Positions 1 to 6,075 of a DNA stretch of 13,725 nucleotides are shown here, piece by piece (position 1 is the first letter of the stretch; each line of letters starts with the position of its first letter). The notes below the pieces were generated by a model, which saw only the letters and a program-made list of their open reading frames with translations, was not told where the DNA came from and did no database searches. The stretch spans positions 1 through 13,725 of the forward strand of contig DATKWV010000202.1 in NCBI GenBank assembly GCA_035529405.1, given 5' to 3'. The DNA comes from DATKWV01 sp035529405. Lineage in GTDB: Bacteria > Planctomycetota > Phycisphaerae > Sedimentisphaerales > Anaerobacaceae. Made by a program: the position numbers and the translations under genes.

Positions 1-694
1 TAAGGACTTTGACCGGCATGATTGCACAGTTGAATGCTATACCCGCCACACCGTAACTGTTGTTTGTAGTCTGGGCAAGAGTACCGGTTACGTGGGTGCC
101 GTGGCCGTCATCGTCATTGGGATGCAGGTCATTGCCCACAAAGTCATAGCCGGGCACAAAAACGGTATTCACCAAATCGGGAGCCTGTTGATAGTTGGCA
201 CGGTTCTCGTAGGCAACGCCAGTATCAATTACGGCGATGATTACGCTGGGGTCTCCGGTGGTAATATCCCAGGCAAGGGGCATGTTAATTCCGCCTGTGG
301 GCGGGCCGTGGAAGTGCCACTGGTAGCTGTAGAACGGGTCGTTAGGCGTCCAGAGTGCGTAGGCGATGTGATTCAATTCCGCGTATTCAACGGCGGGTTC
401 ACGACTGTAAAGCTCGATGAGCTGGTGAGGCGTTCTTCCGGCAGGCACTTTTATTCTTTTAAAGCCGGCAAAAGGGCTGGTATAGATAACAGATGCCTGA
501 TTTTTTTTGTTTATGAGGCTGACTTGGTCGTGGGAGGCGTCTTTTTTGAACTTTACGACGATTTCATCGGGCACATATTTCGGATGTTCGACAGCAACCA
601 TGCTTCTGGTGCGGAACTGGGCGGCGAAACCGGCCTGTACAAAAACCGCCAAACACACTGACAGCAGAAGAAGTTTGTCTCTGGTACCAGTCAT
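1..694 (-). CDS. Secreted subtilisin-like serine protease (S8 family), N-terminal part, cut by the window edge
   Basis: Reads on the minus strand from ATG at 694-692 with no stop to base 1, so about 231 residues are present and the rest lies outside. Residues 1-23 are a typical signal peptide: a charged start, a LLLLSVCLAVFV core and cleavage near GFA-AQ. A propeptide-like region follows, containing VPDEIVVKFK as in fervidolysin-type prodomains, then NDPFYSYQW, which commonly precedes the S8 catalytic domain. The catalytic Asp lies in VIAVIDTG (D157) and the catalytic His in DGHGTHVTG (H198). The Ser motif would be beyond the edge. The likely role is an exported endopeptidase that degrades proteins outside the cytoplasm. 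An in-frame GTG lies further upstream, but the signal peptide starts directly at 694. The family call is sure; the substrate is unknown. Confidence 0.93.
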   Translation of the reverse strand, partial: MTGTRDKLLLLSVCLAVFVQAGFAAQFRTRSMVAVEHPKYVPDEIVVKFKKDASHDQVSLINKKNQASVIYTSPFAGFKRIKVPAGRTPHQLIELYSREPAVEYAELNHIAYALWTPNDPFYSYQWHFHGPPTGGINMPLAWDITTGDPSVIIAVIDTGVAYENRANYQQAPDLVNTVFVPGYDFVGNDLHPNDDDGHGTHVTGTLAQTTNNSYGVAGIAFNCAIMPVKVL

Positions 695-775
695 AAATTC
701 AGCATAAGCGCACTGAATCCCGTGTGCGCATACCTTGGCAAAGGGGAAAAATACAAGACTCCTCACAAACACCGA

Positions 776-804
776 AGTATACCATATTTCGCTGAAGATG
801 TCAA
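776..804 (-). promoter_or_regulatory. Near-consensus sigma70-type promoter for the S8 protease
   Basis: On the minus strand a perfect TTGACA (804-799) is followed by a 17-base spacer and TATACT (781-776), a 5 of 6 match to TATAAT. It lies about 80 bases upstream of the protease start codon and faces it, implying a 5' leader of roughly 70 to 75 bases. The call rests on sequence match and placement only. Confidence 0.7.
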
Positions 805-870
805 GAATTACGGGCTTAAAAAGCTTCCGCAGTGCATTTGCCGCTTGCGATTGCGGGCCGGGTCAGCAGT

Positions 871-894
871 AAAAGCCCGCCGACAGGCTTTTTT
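871..894. repeat. Inverted repeat with terminator-like features
   Basis: AAAAGCC at 871-877 pairs with GGCTTTT at 886-892, with an 8-base loop, and two further T residues follow on the plus strand. It resembles a small rho-independent terminator, but no plus-strand gene ends just upstream. It could block stray transcription between the divergent genes, or be chance. Confidence 0.35.
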
Positions 895-900
895 AGGGGC

Positions 901-929
901 TTGCAAACGGCATCAACAGGGCATAATAT
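901..929 (+). promoter_or_regulatory. Weak candidate promoter for the DsrE-like gene
   Basis: TTGCAA at 901-906 is followed by a 17-base spacer and TAATAT at 924-929; CATAAT at 922-927 is an alternative -10. Both boxes match the consensus only partly. The position, about 90 bases before the ATG at 1019, is reasonable. Confidence 0.3.
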
Positions 930-1018
930 GCATTATTTCAGGCCGGCTTTGGAATAAACCGCCGCAGGACAGTCGGGAAGACACAATTAACGTCAAATTT
1001 TTTTTGGAGAGCGGTAAC

Positions 1019-1459
1019 ATGAGAAAAAGCAGGTACTTGTATGCGGCAGGGGTGGTTTTAGCGGTGTGTATGGTGTTCGGGTGGGAATTTGTGACAGCAG
1101 CCCAGACAGGCCAAAATGAACAACCCAGCAGGCTGGCGGTGTTGTGGACAAGCGCCGACGCCGATGTTGCGCGCAATGTGTGCTTTATGTACACACACGC
1201 GGCCAAAAAGCAAAAATGGTTCGATGAGGTAAAGCTCATAGTCTGGGGGCCGTCGGCGAGACTTCTGGCAGGTGATAAAGACCTTCAGGAACAGGTAAAG
1301 CAAATGATAGCGGACGGCGTAATACTGCAGGCGTGCGTGATGTGCGCCGACAGATACGGCGCTTCCGAAGCGCTGCGAAAGCTGGGCATCGAAGTGCGGG
1401 GCATGGGCAAGCCATTGACCGAGATACTCAAAAGCGACTGGAAGGTACTTACTTTCTGA
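1019..1459 (+). CDS. Exported DsrE-like small protein
   Basis: The product has 146 residues. ATG at 1019 is chosen because GGAG at 1006-1009 sits 9 bases upstream and because a signal peptide follows at once (residues 1-28, hydrophobic core AAGVVLAVCMVF, cleavage near VTAA-Q). The mature part runs from a beta strand RLAVLWTS through an alternating alpha/beta pattern to a CVMC motif (C106, C109) in VILQACVMCADRYG and a final GMGKPLTEIL segment. This order fits the DsrE/DsrF-like fold, in which cysteines at this position can carry sulfur or take part in redox chemistry. Most DsrE proteins are cytoplasmic, so an exported copy is less usual. Sulfur relay is only a family-based guess; the true role is unknown. 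It lies 141 bases before prfB and may be transcribed separately. Confidence 0.75.
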   Translation: MRKSRYLYAAGVVLAVCMVFGWEFVTAAQTGQNEQPSRLAVLWTSADADVARNVCFMYTHAAKKQKWFDEVKLIVWGPSARLLAGDKDLQEQVKQMIADGVILQACVMCADRYGASEALRKLGIEVRGMGKPLTEILKSDWKVLTF

Positions 1460-1532
1460 CAGAAAGAGCAGCGGTTCAACCCGGTGACAATCAAGGCAGC
1501 GTCTCAGATGCGCAGGGCTGGTATAAAGTTAG

Positions 1533-1561
1533 TTGCAGGGAATAGTTAAATATGGTATAGG
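1533..1561 (+). promoter_or_regulatory. Weak candidate promoter for prfB
   Basis: TTGCAG at 1533-1538, a 17-base spacer and TATAGG at 1556-1561 lie about 40 bases before the prfB ATG at 1601. The spacing is ideal but the boxes are poor matches. The rest of the 1460-1600 gap shows no gene. Confidence 0.25.
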
Positions 1562-1600
1562 TGCATTTTCAAGGCAATGATGTCAGGCAAGTGAGAATAA

Positions 1601-2711
1601 ATGGAAAGCTCGGAATTAAAATCAGCAATATCACAACTGCGGGCCCGGGTGGGACAAATCCGGGACTGGCTTTGACCTTTCGAACAAGAGAACAGAACTG
1701 GAGAAGCTGAAAAGGCAAATGGCCAGGGCCGGTTTCTGGGACAATCCCGACAGCGCCCAATCCGTAGTAAACCAGATGACAGCACTAAAGTCGGTCGTAG
1801 AGCCGGCGGAAGCGGCGCTAAGCAGCGTAAAAGACCTTGATGAACTGTTTTCGCTGGCAGCGGCGGAATCGGACCAGCAGATGCTCAGGCAGCTCGAAAC
1901 AGAACTTGCTCAATTATCCGAAAAAGTGGACCAGATCGAACTGCAGGGATTACTTTGCGGGCCGAACGACTCGAGAAACTGCTTTTTCAGCATTCACGCA
2001 GGCGCCGGAGGCACCGAAAGCTGCGACTGGGTAGGTATGCTGCTGCGTATGTACACGCGCTATTTCGAGCTGAACAAATACAGATTCCGACAGCTTGATA
2101 TCGTACCCGGGGAAGAGGCGGGATTACGTTCGGTTACCCTCGGGGTCAGCGGGCCTTTTGCATACGGCAAACTTTCCTGCGAAATGGGAGTGCACCGGCT
2201 TGTGCGTATAAGCCCGTTCGATTCGCAGAGCCGCCGGCATACGAGCTTTGCAGCGGTGGACTGCATTCCGGAATTCGAGGATGATATAGATATTGAAATA
2301 AAAGACGACGAGCTGAAAACTGACTTTTATCGCGCCAGCGGGGCCGGTGGTCAGCACGTTAACAAGACCAGTTCAGCCGTGCGCATAACACATTTGCCCA
2401 CGGGAATAGTCGTGCAATGCCAGAACGAGCGCAGCCAGCATAAGAACAGGGCCCAGGCATTAAAGGTTCTCAAGGGCAGGCTGTATATGCAGCAGCAGGC
2501 CAAACGTGATGCCGAGATAGCAAAACTGCACAGCGACAAAGGCAAAATCGAGTGGGGAAACCAGATACGCAGCTATGTTCTGCAGCCGTACCAAATGGTC
2601 AAAGACCATCGAACAAGCTTTCAAACGGGCAATGTTCAGGCGGTTCTGGACGGGCAGATAGAGGCCTTTATCGAAAGCTACCTGCACTACAGGGCCAAGC
2701 AGGGGCGGTAA
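1601..2711 (+). CDS. prfB: Peptide chain release factor 2, expressed by +1 programmed frameshift
   Basis: RF2 recognises UGA and UAA stop codons in the ribosomal A site and triggers release of the finished chain. ATG 1601 opens a 24-codon frame ending at TGA 1673-1675 in CTT TGA C, the classic RF2 slip site. Moving one base forward, the reading continues with GAC at 1674 to TAA at 2709-2711, giving 369 residues against 365 in E. coli. The joined N-terminus (DWL then DLSNKRTEL) lines up with E. coli GYL then DYDAKKERL. The SPF stop-recognition tripeptide is S204-F206 and the catalytic GGQ is G249-Q251, within one residue of E. coli. GGGA at 1662-1665, four bases before CTT, is a weak internal Shine-Dalgarno that may aid the slip. 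The start's own ribosome site is weak (GTGAG). Low RF2 lengthens the pause at UGA and raises frameshifting, giving autoregulation; this is known for the family. Confidence 0.97.
1662..1676 (+). promoter_or_regulatory. RF2 programmed +1 frameshift site
   Basis: CTT TGA C at 1670-1676, with an internal Shine-Dalgarno-like GGGA at 1662-1665, occurs at codons 24-25 of prfB. The ribosome slips from CUU to UUU, skips one base and continues at GAC. The spacer from GGGA to CTT is 4 bases, close to the 3 of E. coli, but the SD-like sequence is weaker than E. coli AGGGGG. Confidence 0.93.
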
Positions 2712-2753
2712 TTTTAATTAAGGATACACGGGAAAATTGTAAGGACTGCAGAA

Positions 2754-4286
2754 ATGAAAGAGATTATCGATGTTAAAGTCAGAGTGCGTAAAGCCGGTTT
2801 CAGCCAGTGCAAAACCGACCTTCTTGTGACGGGCCATTTTTCCGACAGCAAGGTGCTGGACAAAGTAAACACGGAACTGGACAAAAAGCTAAAAGGTGCG
2901 ATTGCACGAGTGATTGAACTTGGCGATTTCAAGGGCAAGGACGGGGACAGTGCTGTTCTTTACGGCAACGAAAACATCGCCGCCAAGCGTGTTCTGCTGG
3001 TTGGTTTAGGCGAGAAGAAAAAAGTGACACTGGACAGTGTGCGCAGGGCAGCGGCTTTGGCAGCCAGAAAGGCGGTGGATATAAAGGCCGCATCACTGGC
3101 GCTGGGTCTTCATAAGGTACTGGGCAGACGGTTTGATGTATCCAGGACGGCCGCAGCTATGGCTGAGGGGGCATATTACGGCAGCTACCGGTACGATGAA
3201 TTTGTCGGCGAAGATGAGAACGGCAGGCTCGGTCGGCTCGAAGTGGAAATAATCGATTCGGAATCCGCCGACACAGGAAAATTGCAGAAGGGGGCCGCGG
3301 CAGGGGCTATCATCGGACAGGCCCAAAGCTACGCCAGGACACTGGCGAACCGTCCCGGCAACGTGGTGACACCGGCTGAACTTGCCGCGACGGCAAAAAA
3401 ACTGGCAGGCCAATACAAGAGTATTACCTGCACGGTTTTTGATGAAAAACAGTTAAACGAGAATGGCATGGGGGCAATACTGGCGGTAGGAGCCGGCTCC
3501 CAAAACGGCCCCAGACTTATTATTCTAAAGTACAATGGCGGCAAAAAAGCGAACAGGTTGCCCACAGTAGGGCTGGTGGGCAAGGCCATAACGTTTGATT
3601 CGGGGGGTATCAGCATAAAGCCGGCAGAAAAGATGGAGGAGATGAAGCTGGACAAGTCCGGCGGTATCGCGGTTCTGGCTGCGGTGAAAGCGGCTGCTGA
3701 ACTGGGGCTTGATGTGAATATCTACGGGCTTATCCCGGCAGCGGAGAACCTGCCCAGCGGCAGCAGTTACAGACCAGGCGATATTATTACCACTTTCAGC
3801 AAAAAAACAGTGGAGATTCACAGCACCGACGCCGAAGGCAGGATGATACTGTGCGACGCTATAAGTTACGCAGTCAAGCAGGACTGTGAGATTATCATCG
3901 ACATAGCAACGCTGACGGGTGCATGCAAGGTAGCGCTGGGGCAGTATATGGCGGGGCTTATGGGCAACGACGACAGGCTTATAAAACAGCTGCAGGCAGC
4001 AGCCGAGGAAAGCGGAGAGAAGGTCTGGCCTATGCCGTGCGGGGATGAGTATGCAAAAGAGATAAAGAGCAAGATAGCGGATTTGAAAAACGTCGGCAGC
4101 AAATGGGGAGGTGCGTGTACGGGCGCAGCGTTTTTGAGGCAGTTTGCCGAAAACAGCAAGTGGGCGCACCTTGACATTGCGGGTGTGGACATATTCGCGG
4201 AAGACGCAGAGGCTGGCGGACAGGGCGCAAGCGGTTTCGGGGTGCGGCTGCTTACCAGTTATCTTGTAAACCTGGCAAAAAAGTGA
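2754..4286 (+). CDS. pepA: Leucyl aminopeptidase (M17 family)
   Basis: The product has 510 residues, the usual M17 length. It removes N-terminal residues from peptides in the cytoplasm using two metal ions. The catalytic domain shows all expected ligands: K277, D282 (in TFDSGG), D300 (in KLDKSGG), D359 and E361 (in STDAEGR). Catalytic K289 and R363 are also present. Every one is offset by exactly seven residues from its E. coli PepA counterpart. The signature normally written NTDAEGRL is STDAEGRM here, a mild change. Residues 1-180 form the less conserved N-terminal domain. AAGGA at 2741-2745 lies 8 bases before the ATG. It follows prfB after 42 bases, so co-transcription is plausible. E. coli PepA also binds DNA; nothing here shows that this one does. 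Confidence 0.96.
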   Translation: MKEIIDVKVRVRKAGFSQCKTDLLVTGHFSDSKVLDKVNTELDKKLKGAIARVIELGDFKGKDGDSAVLYGNENIAAKRVLLVGLGEKKKVTLDSVRRAAALAARKAVDIKAASLALGLHKVLGRRFDVSRTAAAMAEGAYYGSYRYDEFVGEDENGRLGRLEVEIIDSESADTGKLQKGAAAGAIIGQAQSYARTLANRPGNVVTPAELAATAKKLAGQYKSITCTVFDEKQLNENGMGAILAVGAGSQNGPRLIILKYNGGKKANRLPTVGLVGKAITFDSGGISIKPAEKMEEMKLDKSGGIAVLAAVKAAAELGLDVNIYGLIPAAENLPSGSSYRPGDIITTFSKKTVEIHSTDAEGRMILCDAISYAVKQDCEIIIDIATLTGACKVALGQYMAGLMGNDDRLIKQLQAAAEESGEKVWPMPCGDEYAKEIKSKIADLKNVGSKWGGACTGAAFLRQFAENSKWAHLDIAGVDIFAEDAEAGGQGASGFGVRLLTSYLVNLAKK

Positions 4287-4299
4287 AGTTACAAAGAGA

Positions 4300-4331
4300 C
4301 GGTCGCCGTGCCGGCGACCGCTAAACAAACA
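4300..4331. repeat. Hairpin element, copy 1 (9-bp stem, TGC loop, then GCTAAACAAACA)
   Basis: CGGTCGCCG at 4300-4308, loop TGC, and CGGCGACCG at 4312-4320 form a perfect 9-bp hairpin, followed directly by CTAAACAAACA to 4331. It begins 13 bases after the pepA stop. There is no T-run, so it is not a standard rho-independent terminator, although it could stabilise or shape the pepA transcript end. A second copy is at 10120-10150. Confidence 0.8.
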
Positions 4332-4381
4332 ACGGGAATATCTGAAAAACTTTCAGCAGACTGTACCGGAAGGCTTAAGAA

Positions 4382-4966
4382 ATGGCAGGCGAAAATAAAA
4401 AGGTGGATGTAACGCGAATAGAAAAGGCGGTAAAGGAAATACTTCTGGCCGTGGGCGAAGACATACAGCGCGAAGGTGTAAAACATACGCCCCGGCGGGT
4501 CGCAGACATGTACGCCGAACTGCTGGCGGGTATGGACCAGGACCCCAAGGAACATCTGCGGACGATTTTCACGGAAAAGTACGACGAGATAGTTCTGCTG
4601 CGTGACATACCTTTTTACAGTATCTGCGAGCACCATTTGATGCCGTTTATCGGTTCGGCACACGTGGCATACCTGCCGGCTGGGTCGGTTCTTGGGGTAA
4701 GCAAGCTTGCGCGCATAGTTGACTGCTTTGCGCGAAGACTGCAGGTTCAGGAACGTCTGACAGACCAGATAGCGGATTTTATAATGACAAGCCTCAAGCC
4801 GCAGGGTGTAGCGGTGGTGCTGGAGGCATCGCACAGTTGTATGACAATTCGCGGAGTAAGAAAGCCGGGCTCGGTAATGGTCACATCCGCACTTCGAGGT
4901 ATATTCAAGAAAGACCCGAGAAGCAGAAATGAAATCATGAGCCTGATGCACAAAGGTAATAGGTGA
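4382..4966 (+). CDS. folE: GTP cyclohydrolase I, type IA
   Basis: The product has 194 residues. It converts GTP to 7,8-dihydroneopterin triphosphate, the first step of folate, tetrahydropterin and queuosine-precursor synthesis, as a cytoplasmic homodecamer. Zinc ligands are visible: C82 in ICEHH (with H84 and H85) and C153 in SHSCMTIRG, where H151 is the expected catalytic histidine. HTPRRVADMY and VLGVSKLARIVDCFARRLQVQERLT are family hallmarks. The N-terminal extension seen in some homologues is absent. GGAAGG at 4368-4373 lies 8 bases before the ATG. The next gene is a pterin synthase acting on this enzyme's product, which supports a shared pathway. The zinc cysteines argue for the FolE1 type rather than metal-flexible FolE2. 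Confidence 0.97.
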   Translation: MAGENKKVDVTRIEKAVKEILLAVGEDIQREGVKHTPRRVADMYAELLAGMDQDPKEHLRTIFTEKYDEIVLLRDIPFYSICEHHLMPFIGSAHVAYLPAGSVLGVSKLARIVDCFARRLQVQERLTDQIADFIMTSLKPQGVAVVLEASHSCMTIRGVRKPGSVMVTSALRGIFKKDPRSRNEIMSLMHKGNR

Positions 4967-5058
4967 GTGGTTAACTGGTTAGTGGCCAAACAGCAGCTTT
5001 GGGTAAATCAGGGTTTGTCTTCGTCGGTTCGGGGCCGAATCAAAAAAGGGTTTTGTTT

Positions 5059-5925
5059 ATGCACAAATTAGTGAGGGTGGTCCGGTTTTCGGTCAATCCT
5101 TTTCTGCAGCAGGACAGTGCGGGTTTCAATTCCTTCTGTTCAAAACCCGCAGGCGAGGGGATGTCGATATTTTTTGAACTGGCTGTCGAGCTTACAGGGC
5201 AGGTACAGCCGGCTACAGGCTTTGTGGTAAATGTGACAGACATTGACAGAATCGTTCGGGAAAACGCTGTACCGATGTTCGGCGAACGAATAAGGGCAGA
5301 TTACAGAAAAGGCAGGCACATCGGGTTTGCTGTGATGGCACAGCTTCTGCACAGCACAGGCGCATTATTGAAAGACAAAATCGGCTGGCAACAGCCGGCC
5401 TTGCCGCAACAAACAAGGGTCAGCAAACTAAGTCTGCAGCTGAACCCTTTCCGGAAATTCACAATTGACCCTCGGGCGGAGGACAGGAAAATGGTATATT
5501 TTAGTGAGAAGTTTGAATTCGCTGCTACGCACAGGCTGTGGAACCCGGAATTCAGCGACAGCAAGAACCGTGAGGTTTTCGGCAGGTGCGCAAATCCGGC
5601 AGGTCACGGCCATAACTACATTATTGAGGTGACCGTGAAGACAGCGGCAAATGGGGATTTTCGCATCGGCGATTTCGAACGGACCGTTGACGACTATGTA
5701 ATAAAACATCTGGACCACAAGAATCTCAACGCCGACGTAGCGCAGTTCAGGCACACCAATCCGACTGTCGAAAACCTCGCGGTCTTCGGGTGGGAAAAAC
5801 TTGTCGGCAAGTTCGGCCAGGGTCGTCTGCATTGTGTAACGGTATGGGAAAACGACCGCACATGCAGCAGTTATTTTGGCCAAAGCAACGATACGGCCGA
5901 TAAAATAGGCAAAAATGCCGTGTAA
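5059..5925 (+). CDS. Tandem 6-pyruvoyl/6-carboxy-tetrahydropterin synthase with a degenerate first half
   Basis: The product is 288 residues, twice the usual size. ATG 5059 has AAGGG at 5046-5050. The second half (145-288) is a full PTPS/QueD domain: zinc ligands H158, H183 and H185 (GHGHNY), catalytic C177, a LDHKNLN loop, PTVENL, and a terminal VTVWEND. The Cys to first His spacing of six matches PTPS-type enzymes. The first half (1-144) aligns with it: CSKPAGEGM against CANPAGHGH, so the Cys (C27) stays but both His ligands are Glu33 and Met35; the first His (FSVNPF against FAATHR) is lost too. It therefore cannot hold zinc in the normal way. GGAGGA at 5478-5483 and ATG 5491 lie in frame at the join and could yield the catalytic half alone (144 residues). 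The substrate is dihydroneopterin triphosphate from the adjacent folE. The product (queuosine precursor or pyruvoyl-tetrahydropterin) cannot be fixed from sequence. Confidence 0.88.
   Translation: MHKLVRVVRFSVNPFLQQDSAGFNSFCSKPAGEGMSIFFELAVELTGQVQPATGFVVNVTDIDRIVRENAVPMFGERIRADYRKGRHIGFAVMAQLLHSTGALLKDKIGWQQPALPQQTRVSKLSLQLNPFRKFTIDPRAEDRKMVYFSEKFEFAATHRLWNPEFSDSKNREVFGRCANPAGHGHNYIIEVTVKTAANGDFRIGDFERTVDDYVIKHLDHKNLNADVAQFRHTNPTVENLAVFGWEKLVGKFGQGRLHCVTVWENDRTCSSYFGQSNDTADKIGKNAV
5478..5493 (+). promoter_or_regulatory. Internal ribosome-binding site and alternative start in the pterin synthase
   Basis: GGAGGA at 5478-5483, 7 bases before ATG 5491, is one of the best Shine-Dalgarno sequences in the window. 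It lies exactly where the intact second domain begins and in the same frame. It may direct separate translation of the catalytic domain, or mark the only true start if the upstream half is not translated. Confidence 0.6.
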
Positions 5926-5948
5926 AGGCTGTTTTACAAAACCAGCCT
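5926..5948 (+). terminator. Stem-loop after the pterin synthase gene
   Basis: AGGCTGTTTT pairs with AAAACCAGCCT, with one bulged base and an AC loop, immediately after the stop codon. There is no T-run after the stem, so it is a weak terminator candidate or an mRNA-stabilising hairpin. Confidence 0.4.
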
Positions 5949-5974
5949 GCGAACCGGATTAAGCAAATTTTAGC

Positions 5975-6003
5975 TTGAACACAGCACCTGGTTCTGCTAT
6001 ACA
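5975..6003 (+). promoter_or_regulatory. Candidate extended -10 promoter of the secreted-enzyme locus
   Basis: TTGAAC at 5975-5980, a 17-base spacer and TATACA at 5998-6003 are preceded by TGC, an extended -10 arrangement. It follows the stem-loop at 5926-5948 and sits about 70 bases before the beta-helix gene, as expected for the first promoter of a new operon. Confidence 0.45.
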
Positions 6004-6075
6004 TAAACCGCTGATTTTACACCCCTTACGTGCAGGAGGTTACAGAGGCAAAAATTGTGTGAAAGGACGGTTTCG

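Larger units (their letters stand above)
695..1018. other. Divergent intergenic regulatory region
   Basis: This gap of 324 bases separates the leftward protease from the rightward DsrE-like gene. I see no convincing gene in it. It holds the leftward promoter at 776-804, an inverted repeat at 871-892 and a weaker rightward promoter candidate at 901-929. An open frame from 722 runs through it into the DsrE-like gene, but its first 99 codons lack a ribosome site and look non-coding. Confidence 0.6.

Noticed and set aside
92..661. Plus-strand open frame of 189 codons
   Set aside because: It is the reverse shadow of the S8 protease, whose minus-strand frame shows a signal peptide plus the Asp and His catalytic motifs.
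722..1018. Upstream extension of the DsrE-like frame
   Set aside because: The signal peptide and ribosome site both place the start at 1019; the extension is Arg- and Cys-rich and crosses the promoter region.
1673..1675. TGA stop making prfB look like a pseudogene
   Set aside because: The context CTT TGA C at codon 25 is the known programmed frameshift site, and all functional motifs follow in the shifted frame.
3525..4328. Minus-strand open frame of 267 codons
   Set aside because: It is antisense to pepA, whose metal ligands are all present in this stretch; the antisense product is rich in Cys, His and Arg with no recognisable pattern.
4967..5058. Short GT-rich near-repeat (GTGGTTAACTGGTTAGTGG) and a small stem at 5026-5041 after folE
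   Set aside because: The repeat is under 20 bases with no further copy in the window, and the stem is followed by A residues rather than T on the coding strand, so neither is a convincing element or terminator.
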